64,000 nucleotides of DNA. It comes from Robiginitomaculum_A sp036478535. GTDB taxonomy: Bacteria > Pseudomonadota > Alphaproteobacteria > Caulobacterales > Maricaulaceae. How positions within the stretch are numbered: the stretch's first letter is position 1; each line of letters opens with the position of its first letter. Below the pieces are notes generated by a model. That model was not told where the DNA came from. It saw nothing but the letters and a program-made list of their open reading frames with translations, and did not search any database. Where the stretch lies: positions 1,860,001-1,924,000 of the forward strand of contig OZ245059.1 of the NCBI GenBank assembly GCA_965224735.1. The letters are read 5' to 3'. Made by a program: the position numbers and the translations under genes. Shown one piece after another: positions 10,454 to 18,715 of this stretch.

Positions 10454-13206
10454 TCGCTTGGCTCCCATCCTATAAGGGCTCCGTAGTCACTAAATTTATC
10501 ACTGGTATCAGGAATAGTCAGGCTGTTCTTATTACTTGGCACTGAGTGTTCGTCAGGCTCTGTTCCTGACACTGTGACCTCAATGCGCCCACTGTTGATC
10601 TGCGTATTTCGCCATGTCCAAGTGTTTTCAAAGCGGGTCCAGAATTGAGTGCAACCCTCTTGATTCTCTGGTGTAATGTTCTCGCCATTTTTGAAAAAAT
10701 CATGATTGAGATTGAACATTTTTGCATCGACCAAAATGAAATAGCTGAGGTTTGGAGACTTTTGTAACAAGCGGTCATAAACTGCTAATTGTAGATACCG
10801 GCTTTCGATCAATTCAGAGCGTCTATACTTACTGCCGCCCCATTTAATGTCTATAATAGCTTTAGTTCCGTCTTCATGTGTAGCTACAATATCAATATAT
10901 CCATTCAAATTTCCACCGGAAAATTGCCCTGTTTGGGGTTGTTCTGTTTCCACGGCAACAATTTTTGCTGTTTGCAAATGTTCAATGAGGACACGCAGAG
11001 ACTGCTTGACTGTACTTGTGAATGCTTGGCGCTCTGCATAACGGCCTGTTTCAAGAAGTACGGCGCCTTCAGTTTGTAAGAGGAAGAAGATGTTTTCATC
11101 AATCCACACAGGAAGAGCACCCGGGTCAATATTTTGAATATCTGGGAATGCAAGAAAGAAATTTTCTATTAGTCTGTGGGCAAGGCTGCCCTTCAAAAGG
11201 TTGCCATCATTGATTGTTGACAATGATCCACCGCGAATTTTAGACGCATACTTAAGTACTCTTATGTATGGGCTATTGATGAAATCATTGAGACTTGAAT
11301 ACGATTCAGAGGCTCTAGGCTCTATTTTTTGTTCTTTAGGTAGTTGCCACCATCTTATCTTCGTAGGTAAAGGCTTAGTGTCTAAATTGGAAAGAGGAAT
11401 GCGAAGATCGTTTAGAACATTAGGGTTGCACATGTCTTGCTCTATTAGGCCTTTTGATTGACTGGAAATTTGGTCCCAAATCGGGTGGTGTCTATCTACA
11501 TCTCCGTTTAGAACGATGATCACCTTTTCTTTGGCTTTAAGTATTGGGCGTAACCATGCATGACCGAAAGCATCCAGCCTATCATCTACAGACTGTAAAA
11601 TGACATCAAGTTTGTTGAGTTCTGCAAGCTCGGCTTTTGACCAAGGCCAAGTTTTAATGTGATCGCTGGCCTGACAGTCCCACCAAATTAATGTATCGAC
11701 AGGGGCATATACTGCTCCAGCTTGTTCAAAGGATAGCGCCATAGGGGCATGCTCGGCCACTTCGCTATACCTATCGGTAACAGGAGCGCCTGTACCTCTC
11801 ACGTCTTCCATAAGTCGCAATATATTGTCGCGAGTTAAAATGTTACGATCATGTTTTTGCAAGCGTTTAACAGCTTCTGAAAACTCAATAGCCTGATTAT
11901 AGGCAATGTTATAGAGCGAACGGAGACTTGGGTCTTGTGTTGTTTCCCGGATGCCGGTCAACCACTTTGCTATGCTTTGTGCGCGCTCGATAAGAGTCTC
12001 GCTATCAATACCTTGTTTGGGGTCAAAGCGTTCTGAACGTAACCAGTATTCAATTTTTTCGGCTTCCTTCTCTCGCTTGTCCTCGTCTTCTTTCTCAAGA
12101 CATATCTGTACTGTTTCTTTCCAATCTGCACTATCAATACCCGGAGTATCGGCAACGGTTTGAGCTAGTCGTTTTCGAATGCGTGCAGGTATTGGCCCGA
12201 CAGGATGTGATAAGAACTGTAACAGGGCTTTAGGGTTTAAGGGAGCCCATAACAATTCATAAGATAGGAGGAGAACCTGGAATATAGGTCGCCACGGCGA
12301 AAGGTTAGAAAACCCTGCTCTTGGCATTTGATTGGCTTCTAGGGCTTCGTCTAAGAGTTCGCCCCGTACTTCTGCAAGAACAGCATGTTTTTGGCTTGGA
12401 CTATTTGTTTGTAATCCGAGCAAAATTTGCGCCGTTATGTCGGTGCTATCTTGGGCACTTATTGCGTTTAATATAATTAGGGAGCCATCATTTTTGATGT
12501 CGCATTTAGTATGCTCTGATATGGCCAAAACGCGCTGCAAATTGTGAAGGTCTGTACCTGGTTTTCCACATGGTAACAGAGCTTTAGGAGGTGAAATATT
12601 TGCACCAGTCGCGTGAATTAACTTTTGATATAGGCTTGGAAATATTTCTAGCTTATCTAGGAGGTAAATATTCTCTATGTGTACTTTATGGCCTTCTAGC
12701 CAATGTAACACTTTCTGAATGCGCTGCCCTGAATTGAGTTCTACTTGTTCTTTGGCAATCACTTCGATCTCTGCCATGTCTGAGAGCCGTGCCGAGAATT
12801 TCCCTTCAAACTCCCCCGTCCAACCAGCAAGATACCATTCATCACGCCATTGTAAAAGTGTCCGTGCAACTGAAAATGGATCGGCGACGTACGAGTTATG
12901 ATAAAATGCCTCTTTTTTGTTTATCTGATCAATACAATTTAAATATTTGATAAGACGGGTAGTAAAGGATGATGGTTCTGTAAAAATTCCAAGTCGTGTT
13001 TCAAGAATATTTAAAAATCCAATTAGGCCTACATGAGTTTTCCCTAAGGCTTCCGCCATATGCTCTGGGGAGTTATTGTCTCCAAAATACCCTAAGCTTA
13101 TATCTATTTGGCCTGAGTTAATCATATTTTCCATTTCTAGGGGTCTGCATTGACCCGTAAGTAAGCATAGATGTACGAATCTACTCTTGATTGCAGAGTG
13201 TAGCAT
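10450..13206 (-). CDS. AddB-like PD-(D/E)XK nuclease partner
   Basis: Up to 918 residues, translated just ahead of the AddA-like gene and coupled to it by ATGA. The C-terminal third has a RecB-family nuclease core: GYIDIVATHEDGTKAIIDIKW then YLQLAVYDRLL (about residues 765-815), the D...DxK...QxxxY pattern. A conserved N-terminal block reads GLIGFLNILETRLGI. No convincing Walker A is seen, which fits AddB subunits whose helicase is degenerate. The start is uncertain: ATGs at 13206, 13134 and 13125 all lack a strong ribosome-binding site, while a good GGAGG precedes an overlapping 19-codon frame at 13181-13240. The pair is divergent from ardA. Chromosomal AddB is the nearest described analogue. 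Confidence 0.7.
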   Translation of the reverse strand: MLHSAIKSRFVHLCLLTGQCRPLEMENMINSGQIDISLGYFGDNNSPEHMAEALGKTHVGLIGFLNILETRLGIFTEPSSFTTRLIKYLNCIDQINKKEAFYHNSYVADPFSVARTLLQWRDEWYLAGWTGEFEGKFSARLSDMAEIEVIAKEQVELNSGQRIQKVLHWLEGHKVHIENIYLLDKLEIFPSLYQKLIHATGANISPPKALLPCGKPGTDLHNLQRVLAISEHTKCDIKNDGSLIILNAISAQDSTDITAQILLGLQTNSPSQKHAVLAEVRGELLDEALEANQMPRAGFSNLSPWRPIFQVLLLSYELLWAPLNPKALLQFLSHPVGPIPARIRKRLAQTVADTPGIDSADWKETVQICLEKEDEDKREKEAEKIEYWLRSERFDPKQGIDSETLIERAQSIAKWLTGIRETTQDPSLRSLYNIAYNQAIEFSEAVKRLQKHDRNILTRDNILRLMEDVRGTGAPVTDRYSEVAEHAPMALSFEQAGAVYAPVDTLIWWDCQASDHIKTWPWSKAELAELNKLDVILQSVDDRLDAFGHAWLRPILKAKEKVIIVLNGDVDRHHPIWDQISSQSKGLIEQDMCNPNVLNDLRIPLSNLDTKPLPTKIRWWQLPKEQKIEPRASESYSSLNDFINSPYIRVLKYASKIRGGSLSTINDGNLLKGSLAHRLIENFFLAFPDIQNIDPGALPVWIDENIFFLLQTEGAVLLETGRYAERQAFTSTVKQSLRVLIEHLQTAKIVAVETEQPQTGQFSGGNLNGYIDIVATHEDGTKAIIDIKWGGSKYRRSELIESRYLQLAVYDRLLQKSPNLSYFILVDAKMFNLNHDFFKNGENITPENQEGCTQFWTRFENTWTWRNTQINSGRIEVTVSGTEPDEHSVPSNKNSLTIPDTSDKFSDYGALIGWEPSE

Positions 13207-13260
13207 AAGTTTTCAAAATTACAGATGTTATTAGGATCATTAGCGCCTCCTTCGAAAGTG

Positions 13261-13413
13261 CGGGGATGGGCGGGCGGCCCTGATAGCCGAGCGCGGTCAC
13301 GGCGCAAGGGCTTTGGCTTTATGTGCGTATAGTTTGTTTTAGTCTTCCTACCAAAACCCTTGCCCCGCGCCCTTGTGCGCCCGGCTGGCGGGCCTCTTAG
13401 CCGCCCATCCCCG
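13261..13413. repeat. Large imperfect inverted repeat upstream of ardA
   Basis: CGGGGATGGGCGG at 13261-13273 is perfectly complementary to CCGCCCATCCCCG at 13401-13413. Inside them, a second pair (GCAAGGGCTTTGG near 13304 with CCAAAACCCTTGC at 13351-13363, one mismatch) continues the fold around an AT-richer centre. Together they form a roughly 150-base imperfect hairpin between the divergent AddB-like gene and ardA. The segment is much more GC-rich than the AT-rich genes to its left. It could be a single-strand promoter or a transcription barrier. Confidence 0.6.
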
Positions 13414-13459
13414 CCCTTCCGGCGGAGGCTGGTGCGAGGAAAAAAGAGGAGACTAACCC

Positions 13460-14041
13460 ATGACCGCACCTAGAACTGATACACCGAGCCAAGCCCCAAC
13501 AGCAGGGAGCCTAGCCACACAATTCGCGCTAAACCCCGACACCCCTAGAATTTATGTGGCTTGCCTTGCCGCCTACGTTAATGGCCATTTGCACGGCTCT
13601 TGGATAGACGTGGAGGACGAGGACAGTATTCACGAAGCAGTTCGCGCAATCCTTAAATCCTCACCCATTTCCGATGCGGAGGAATACGCGATTCACGATT
13701 ATGAGAATTTCGACGGGGTAACCATAAACGAATATGACAGCTTTGCCCGTGTGGTTGAGATTGCCGAGTTTTTGGGAAACTGTTCAGGCTTTGGCGGCAA
13801 GCTACTGGAAAACTATGGCGGCGATATTGAGGACGCGGAATCAGCACTAGAACGCTATAACGGTGAGTATGAAAGCCTAGCGGACTTTGCCGAGGAACTC
13901 ACTGCGAGCACCACCCAAATCCCCGAAAGCCTAAAATACTATATCGACTATAAATCTATGGCGCGTGACATGGAAATGAACGGCGATGTTTTCTCTATAG
14001 AGACAGGCTATAAAGAAATTCACGTTTTCTGGTATAATTAA
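13460..14041 (+). CDS. ardA: ArdA anti-restriction protein
   Basis: A 193-residue acidic protein. After a variable N-terminal 30 residues it has the ArdA pattern RIYVACLAAYVNGHLHGSWI, then EEYAIHDYENF and a C-terminal Y...F.EIGYKEIHVFWY-like end. ArdA proteins mimic B-form DNA and block type I restriction-modification complexes; they protect conjugative DNA arriving in a new host. Here the length is slightly above the usual 165-170 because of the N-terminal extension. It leads a rightward run of four closely spaced genes ending with a ParB-like protein. The large inverted repeat immediately upstream may provide its promoter. The type I system in the neighbouring element is a plausible kind of target. 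Confidence 0.9.
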   Translation: MTAPRTDTPSQAPTAGSLATQFALNPDTPRIYVACLAAYVNGHLHGSWIDVEDEDSIHEAVRAILKSSPISDAEEYAIHDYENFDGVTINEYDSFARVVEIAEFLGNCSGFGGKLLENYGGDIEDAESALERYNGEYESLADFAEELTASTTQIPESLKYYIDYKSMARDMEMNGDVFSIETGYKEIHVFWYN

Positions 14042-14042
14042 G

Positions 14043-14528
14043 ATGGGAGCGCGAGAACCAGAATTTTCAGAGAAGTTTTTGCCCTATGTTTGCCTTGGCG
14101 ACAGCATTAGCTTGGACGTTGGCGAGTACACAATCACGGCACGGATAGCCCACGACGGCACAGCCGATAAACCCGACGCGCGCCAAGACGGATTTTGGCC
14201 GAGCCTAGACCCAAATGCCGCAGGGTTCATCGGCGCGGGGAATGGATGGCGCAAGCGGTATGAACAACAGCAAGCCAAGGCCGAGTCCGTCATGGCGGCA
14301 TGGCTTAATGACGAATGGTTTTATTGCGGCATTATCCTATCGGTCAGTATTGACGCAACCGAACTCACCGACCACGCGGCGAGCCTTTGGGGAATTGAAG
14401 CCAATTACCCCGACAGCAAAAATGCCTACTTATCCCAAGTTGCTAATGAACTTTTATCCGAAGCACTGGACGCGGCAAAGTTAGAACGGGAACGGCTTTG
14501 CGCCATTGTCTGCGAGGACGCGGCATGA
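14043..14528 (+). CDS. Hypothetical protein in the ardA operon
   Basis: A 161-residue soluble protein starting one base after the ardA stop and overlapping the next gene by ATGA, so it belongs to the same operon. No catalytic motif or membrane segment is seen. Features are an early CLGDSISLDVGEYTITARI segment (beta-rich), a central WYF-like WLNDEWFYCGIILSV strand, and a C-terminal helix LLSEALDAAKLERERL. Proteins of this look accompany ardA on alphaproteobacterial plasmids and ICEs, but no function is known to me. Confidence 0.6.
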   Translation: MGAREPEFSEKFLPYVCLGDSISLDVGEYTITARIAHDGTADKPDARQDGFWPSLDPNAAGFIGAGNGWRKRYEQQQAKAESVMAAWLNDEWFYCGIILSVSIDATELTDHAASLWGIEANYPDSKNAYLSQVANELLSEALDAAKLERERLCAIVCEDAA

Positions 14529-14764
14529 GTGCCAAACCAAAATTTGAGCAAACGGAAGTTGGAGCGCAGACCCTGATTGATGGTGTGCGCCCCGTCACCC
14601 TTGGCGAGAAACTCACTGCCCGAACATGTCATCCCATGACACCCAAGCAGAACCCGAACGCACAGCAAAGGCCGTGCGACCTTGGTCTATTTGACGAAGT
14701 GGGACGCGCACAAATCGACCTAATAGATTTTATCAATTCTATCCAAAACCCAACGGCAAAATAG
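14525..14764 (+). CDS. Small hypothetical protein in the ardA operon
   Basis: A 79-residue protein. The start was chosen at the ATG that overlaps the previous stop (ATGA); an upstream in-frame ATG lies inside the previous gene. It has a hydrophilic, proline-containing middle (TPKQNPNAQQRPCDLGLFDE) and a C-terminal amphipathic helix LIDFINSIQ. The ParB-like gene follows 11 bases later with a good ribosome-binding site (GGAGA). Function not recognised. The first half looks disordered and could be a protein-binding tail. Confidence 0.5.
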   Translation: MSAKPKFEQTEVGAQTLIDGVRPVTLGEKLTARTCHPMTPKQNPNAQQRPCDLGLFDEVGRAQIDLIDFINSIQNPTAK

Positions 14765-14775
14765 GAGACTACGCC

Positions 14776-16578
14776 ATGACTAAACCACTTGATTTGAAAC
14801 ATATCGCATTTGCGAATTTGCATATTTCTACACTGAATATGCGCCATAAGGCCAAGGGTAATAAACCGCCTGATATATCGGACATATTGCCGAGCGTTAA
14901 ACAGCGCGGCATACGACAGCCGCTCTTGGTACGGCCAGAACCGACCAAGGATAATAAGAACGCTTACGGCATTATCGCAGGGCGGCGCAGGTATTTTTGC
15001 CTTAAAACCATTGCAGATGATGGCGACAAAATTGCGCCCGTGCCGTGCTGTATCATGGACGCGGACGATGATGCCCAAGGCCTAGAAGCCAGTATCTTAG
15101 AAAACATCGCCCGTCTTGCGCCTACGGAAATGGAGCAATATGAAGCGTTTAAGAAACTCGCTGACAAAGGCGAAAGCATTGCCGAGATCGCCGCCGTGTT
15201 TGGCATAACCGAACGCGCCGTGAAACAGCGGCTTGCGCTTGGTTCGCTTTTGCCGCAACTGCGCAAATTATATACTGACGAGGAAATCAACCCTGCTACC
15301 ATCCGCGCCCTGACTATGGCGAGTAAGAAACAACAAACGGCATGGCTAAAGATATTCAAGTCTGACGACTATGCGCCCCAAGGCGAGCAGTTAAAGGCTT
15401 GGCTATCGGGCGGCGGTCTTATCACCACTGATAAAGCCTTGTTTCCTATGGAGGAGTATAAAGGGACTATCATCACCGACCTATTTGGTGAGCACGGCCA
15501 ATTCGCCGACCCCGAAATGTTTTGGTCTTGCCAGAATACCGTTGTTGCGATGGAAGCGGAAGCCTACGAGAAAGACGGTTGGAAAAACGTGTTTATCGGT
15601 GATGTCGGACAAACATTCTATGGATGGGAGCATGTAGAGCGTAGTAAGGAGCAAGGCGGCAATGTCTATATCGAGGTTAAGAATGATGGACAGGTGATAT
15701 TCCATGAGGGCTTTATGCCAGAAGCCGAAGCGCGGCGGCTAGACCGCCAAGCCCAGAAAGGTGTAGAGGGCGGCACTGAAAAGCCCGACACCAAACCGCG
15801 TCCTGAAATGTCAGGCCCGATGGCAGAGTATATGAATTTACACCGTCATTCCATTGCAAGAGCGGCACTGATTAAGCACCCCAAGATGGCTATGCGCCTT
15901 ACTGTCGCGCACATGATTACGGGTTCACGGCATTGGAAAGTTGCTAAGGATGAGCAAAGCACCCGTAAAGAAGCCACGCAGTTAAGTGTTGAAAACTCCA
16001 AGGCCGAACAAGAACTTACCGCAGAACGTAAAGTCATTGCAGGGCTATTAGGACTCAAAAAAGACGACATTCAAATCTATCACCGCTATGCAAGCATGTT
16101 CAGCTTGAACACTGTATTTGCCACATTGCTCGACCTAGATGATAAATCGGTCTTGCGGATAATGACATTTTGCATGGCTGAAACCCTCTCGACCAATAGC
16201 GGAGCCGTAGAAGCCGTTGGCGTTCTGACGGGCGCAGACTTTAGCGATTACTGGTCACCAGAAGAAGCTTTCTTCGACATCTTGCGAGACAAAGGCGTGG
16301 TCAATCAAATGGTCGCGGACATAGCAGGGAAATCAACAGCCCAAGGGTGCATCACCGACACCGCCAAAAACCAAAAACAAATCATCAAGAACCGCATGGC
16401 AGGTCACGGCGTTGACAAAGCAAGCCCAGATTGGCTCCCAAGATGGGCGGCATTTCCTGCTACCCATTACCGCGAAGCAAGTGGTTGTCCACCTGCGCAG
16501 AACTGGAAACGCATAGCGAAACTATTCACCAAGCGAACACCTAAAACCAAACCAACACCGAGAAAACAGGCGGCATAG
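14776..16578 (+). CDS. ParB/RepB/Spo0J family protein
   Basis: A 600-residue protein with an N-terminal ParB-type domain: VKQRGIRQPLLVRP, then GIIAGRRRYFCLK (the G-x-RR box, residues about 57-75) and LEASILENIARLAPTEMEQY. A KorB-like helix-turn-helix follows (IAEIAAVFGITERAVKQRL, about 135-155). The remaining 400 residues are a long C-terminal region as in plasmid ParB-like proteins of alphaproteobacteria. No parA is nearby, so this is probably not a classical partition pair; such orphan ParB proteins in ICEs may act as CTP/DNA-binding regulators or nucleases. It is last in the ardA operon and is followed by a strong hairpin terminator. Confidence 0.8.
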   Translation: MTKPLDLKHIAFANLHISTLNMRHKAKGNKPPDISDILPSVKQRGIRQPLLVRPEPTKDNKNAYGIIAGRRRYFCLKTIADDGDKIAPVPCCIMDADDDAQGLEASILENIARLAPTEMEQYEAFKKLADKGESIAEIAAVFGITERAVKQRLALGSLLPQLRKLYTDEEINPATIRALTMASKKQQTAWLKIFKSDDYAPQGEQLKAWLSGGGLITTDKALFPMEEYKGTIITDLFGEHGQFADPEMFWSCQNTVVAMEAEAYEKDGWKNVFIGDVGQTFYGWEHVERSKEQGGNVYIEVKNDGQVIFHEGFMPEAEARRLDRQAQKGVEGGTEKPDTKPRPEMSGPMAEYMNLHRHSIARAALIKHPKMAMRLTVAHMITGSRHWKVAKDEQSTRKEATQLSVENSKAEQELTAERKVIAGLLGLKKDDIQIYHRYASMFSLNTVFATLLDLDDKSVLRIMTFCMAETLSTNSGAVEAVGVLTGADFSDYWSPEEAFFDILRDKGVVNQMVADIAGKSTAQGCITDTAKNQKQIIKNRMAGHGVDKASPDWLPRWAAFPATHYREASGCPPAQNWKRIAKLFTKRTPKTKPTPRKQAA

Positions 16579-16604
16579 TCTCCCCCGATACACCGCCTGT
16601 AAAG

Positions 16605-16635
16605 CGGCTCGCGCTCCCAAAAGGGGCGCGAGCCG
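16605..16635 (+). terminator. Rho-independent-like terminator after the ParB-like gene
   Basis: CGGCTCGCGC-TCCC pairs with GGGGCGCGAGCCG across an AAAA loop, followed by TATTTGTTT. It lies 27 bases past the ParB-like stop and should end the ardA operon. Confidence 0.8.
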
Positions 16636-16651
16636 TATTTGTTTGGCAACA

Positions 16652-16685
16652 TTTATTCAAAGCCTGTGGTGGCGGTTTGAATAAA
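16652..16685. repeat. Inverted repeat TTTATTCAAA/TTTGAATAAA
   Basis: Two 10-base arms (16652-16661 and 16676-16685) flank a GC-rich 14-base centre. It sits between the terminator and the next small membrane gene, about 100 bases before its start, and may be an operator. Confidence 0.45.
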
Positions 16686-16786
16686 CGCCATCATATGTAT
16701 CTTGTGTGGGGAAACCTCTTGAAGCGCGGTGATAAATACTGATTTTGCCCGTTAAATCTAATTACCCCATCGAATAAGAAATAATT

Positions 16787-17122
16787 ATGCACGAAGATAC
16801 TGGATTATCAGAGGACTTGCAGTTCTTGCAAAACACACATGCTATTGACGATCGTATGATAGAATCCCTGCAATCATCACCAGAGCAAGCAAAAGCACAT
16901 ATTCGATTTTACAAGCGAATGATATTGCTCACATGCGTTTTACCCGTAGTTGTGGGTGGAGTAATTATTGCGCTCGCAGGAATGAAATTGAGCGGAATTT
17001 TGGCGTTACTATTATGTATGGTAGGGGCATGGGTTATATATCACTTTGGGTATATCTTAGTAAGAATGAGCAAGGCAATACGAACTACCGAGCGCATAGC
17101 GAAATATCACCACTTAATTTAA
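16787..17122 (+). CDS. Small inner-membrane protein, unknown
   Basis: A 111-residue protein with a hydrophilic N-terminal 45 residues (LSEDLQFLQNTHAIDDRMIE), then two predicted membrane helices (ILLTCVLPVVVGGVIIALAG and ILALLLCMVGAWVIYHFGYI) and a basic C-terminal tail. Topology is probably both ends cytoplasmic. It stands alone between the ParB terminator and a convergent membrane-hydrolase-like gene. No family recognised. The ATG is preceded by a weak AAGAAA-type site, so the start is moderately certain. Confidence 0.5.
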   Translation: MHEDTGLSEDLQFLQNTHAIDDRMIESLQSSPEQAKAHIRFYKRMILLTCVLPVVVGGVIIALAGMKLSGILALLLCMVGAWVIYHFGYILVRMSKAIRTTERIAKYHHLI

Positions 17123-17144
17123 CTAAAAAACATGGCGTTGGCTT

Positions 17145-17558
17145 TTAGTATAAAGGCAGACCGCTTGGTGTAGTGGAATCTAATAGCAAGTGAGATGCAT
17201 AACCCGCTATAATTCCGACCGTAAAACCCGAAGCGAGTAGCCAAAGCTGCTGCAAAAGCAAATCGTTTTGTTCATACGCTATACGGGCTTGATTTTTACA
17301 GTAAGATTCGATTGATTTCACCTTTGTTGCCACAGCTATAGTTCCACCTCCAGCAGCGAGAATGCTATGTCCGATCGCTCTATGGTTTGGGGATGTTGGC
17401 GGGTCGATAATATCTGGAGCGCGTCCTCCACAATATCCACCAAGGCCGAGGCCTATAATTTCGGCTAACGAAACTGATGTGTTTTTATCATGCAGATAGT
17501 ATTTTGCCGCATAAGCAGCAGCGATTCCTATGGGTACATGTACATTACGATTTGGCAT
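17145..17558 (-). CDS. YdjM-like membrane-bound metal-dependent hydrolase
   Basis: A 137-residue protein with the pattern of the YdjM/DUF457 family: an N-terminal H near VHVPIGIAAAY, PDIIDPPTSPNHRAIGHS (D..D and NHR...HS, residues about 49-66), and a C-terminal membrane helix ending in HLLLDSTTPSGLPLY. The conserved H, D, HR...HS and H...D..TP.G residues are all present. Members are membrane-anchored, metal-dependent hydrolases of unknown substrate; E. coli ydjM is LexA-regulated. No SOS box was seen here. It is convergent with the preceding small membrane protein and downstream of the DUF1508 pair. Confidence 0.7.
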   Translation of the reverse strand: MPNRNVHVPIGIAAAYAAKYYLHDKNTSVSLAEIIGLGLGGYCGGRAPDIIDPPTSPNHRAIGHSILAAGGGTIAVATKVKSIESYCKNQARIAYEQNDLLLQQLWLLASGFTVGIIAGYASHLLLDSTTPSGLPLY

Positions 17559-17579
17559 ATTTACACTTTCTGAATTGAC

Positions 17580-17610
17580 CCAAGAGGGCGGCTAACGCTC
17601 ACCCTCTTGG
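17580..17610 (-). terminator. Hairpin downstream of the DUF1508 pair
   Basis: CCAAGAGGG and CCCTCTTGG form a perfect 9-base stem around a 13-base loop, directly after the 57-residue gene read leftward. There is no T-run, so it may be only a processing or attenuating hairpin. Confidence 0.45.
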
Positions 17611-17629
17611 AAATGCGCGAACTATGTTA

Positions 17630-17803
17630 CTAGCGTTCTCGACGGACACCTTTGAAGGGCTTTCCATCTTGTTTAACATCCATAAAACGGCCAGAGTCAG
17701 CATGTCGCTTGACCCATTGGTTCGTTCTCGGGTTTTTAACCTGAGAACGACTACGCACTGCACCGTTACGATGCCCATCGCCGAATGGAGGATTAGTTGC
17801 CAT
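17630..17803 (-). CDS. Small conserved basic protein (57 aa)
   Basis: A 57-residue frame that begins MATNPPFGDGHRNGAVRSRS and ends FKGVRRER, rich in Arg, Lys, Gly and Asn. It starts two bases after the DUF1508 stop, so the two are co-transcribed. The sequence NPPFGDGHRNGAV...QVKNP....WVKRDA..GRFMDVK is one I recognise as a short conserved proteobacterial protein that often accompanies YegP/DUF1508 proteins; no function is assigned. The strong conservation pattern and its own coupling argue that it is real despite the short length. Confidence 0.7.
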   Translation of the reverse strand: MATNPPFGDGHRNGAVRSRSQVKNPRTNQWVKRHADSGRFMDVKQDGKPFKGVRRER

Positions 17804-17805
17804 AA

Positions 17806-18195
17806 CTATGCTGCTGCCGAATTGGTGTTATCAACAATTTTGGCTGTCGCCGCATTGTTGCGTACACTTTCAACACACTTAATCGCATTGTGTTTTGCAG
17901 TATAGTGTTCAGAAACCACAACAGTTTCACCATTTGGTGCTTTAAAACGAACCATGAATTGTTTGTCAGCCGTATCAAATATTTCAAACCGATAACCTGA
18001 GCCAGTTTCGCCTTTTGTCATATCGACAATAGGGGCTGTAGGCGCATTGCATTTGACGCTATCAATATTATTCTGTGCCACCGCTTTTGACGAAAGAACT
18101 TCCGACCAAACAATGGCTTCCGAATTGTAATTGAAACGGCTCATATATAACCCGTTCGTTGTGTTTTTAATTTCAAAATAGTGTAGTGAGGACAT
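17806..18195 (-). CDS. DUF1508 (YegP-like) two-repeat protein
   Basis: A 129-residue protein made of two DUF1508 units: YFEIKNTTNGLYMSRFNYN ending with NAPTAPIVDMT, and FEIFDTADKQFMVRFKAPNG ending with VRNNAATAKIVDNT. Each unit has the F.I....G...w...A.NG....S..Y..k..A...I..V..n....i.D core. YegP proteins are small, soluble and of unknown role, sometimes linked to stress. A good ribosome-binding site (AAAGGAG) lies 6 bases before the ATG. It is divergent from the XRE regulator, so that regulator may control it through the shared 166-base intergenic region. Confidence 0.85.
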   Translation of the reverse strand: MSSLHYFEIKNTTNGLYMSRFNYNSEAIVWSEVLSSKAVAQNNIDSVKCNAPTAPIVDMTKGETGSGYRFEIFDTADKQFMVRFKAPNGETVVVSEHYTAKHNAIKCVESVRNNAATAKIVDNTNSAAA

Positions 18196-18361
18196 GGGGA
18201 ACTCCTTTGTTGTCCAAGAACATCAACCTTATGGATGAATATGTATCATATGAACGAACGCTATTGACCTTGTCAAGCCCCTTGTGTTACAAAAATGTAT
18301 AACTTTAAAGAACGCTGTAGTTTTAAACTATGGCGATTTTTGTCTAACAGGGAGCAGCGCC

Positions 18362-18715
18362 ATGGGATTCGCCAGAGAATTACAGGTATTAAGAACGAGA
18401 AATAAAATATCTCTACAAAAATTAGCAGACGCAATAAGTGTGTCTAAGACACATATTTGGCAATTAGAAAAAGGGATTACAGAAGCCCCATCCCTCGAAA
18501 TAGTGAAAAAAATAGCCGATTATTTTAATGTACCAATGCAATCATTAATGGGAGAAAATCCTGAATCACCAAATGCAGACGGAGAATCGGTTGCAATGTT
18601 TAGAAAAATTGGCGACCTTGACGCTATTGACAAAGAAGCTATCAATCAAATGATAGATACTATGATCGAAAGAAAGAAAAAGAGAGACTATGAAATTCGA
18701 TCGAGAGGCACTTAG
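18362..18715 (+). CDS. XRE-family repressor
   Basis: A 117-residue regulator with an N-terminal Cro/CI helix-turn-helix (ELQVLRTRNKISLQKLADAI, then VSKTHIWQLEKG) and a C-terminal helix rich in Lys/Arg. The ATG at 18362 was preferred over an upstream in-frame start because GGGAGC lies seven bases before it and the helix-turn-helix begins right after. It overlaps the ImmA-like gene by 26 bases. Such XRE-protease pairs are phage or ICE switches in which the peptidase destroys the repressor after DNA damage or on sensing mates; ICEBs1 ImmR/ImmA is the model. It probably represses its own promoter and nearby excision genes. Confidence 0.85.
   Translation: MGFARELQVLRTRNKISLQKLADAISVSKTHIWQLEKGITEAPSLEIVKKIADYFNVPMQSLMGENPESPNADGESVAMFRKIGDLDAIDKEAINQMIDTMIERKKKRDYEIRSRGT

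Noticed and set aside
13137..13469. Leftward 110-codon frame across the ardA upstream repeat
   Set aside because: Very Arg/Gly/Pro-rich because of the GC-rich inverted repeat; overlaps the AddB-like gene start and has no ribosome-binding site.
14776..16578. A plasmid partition locus
   Set aside because: No ParA partner or replication initiator is nearby; the surroundings are those of an ICE.
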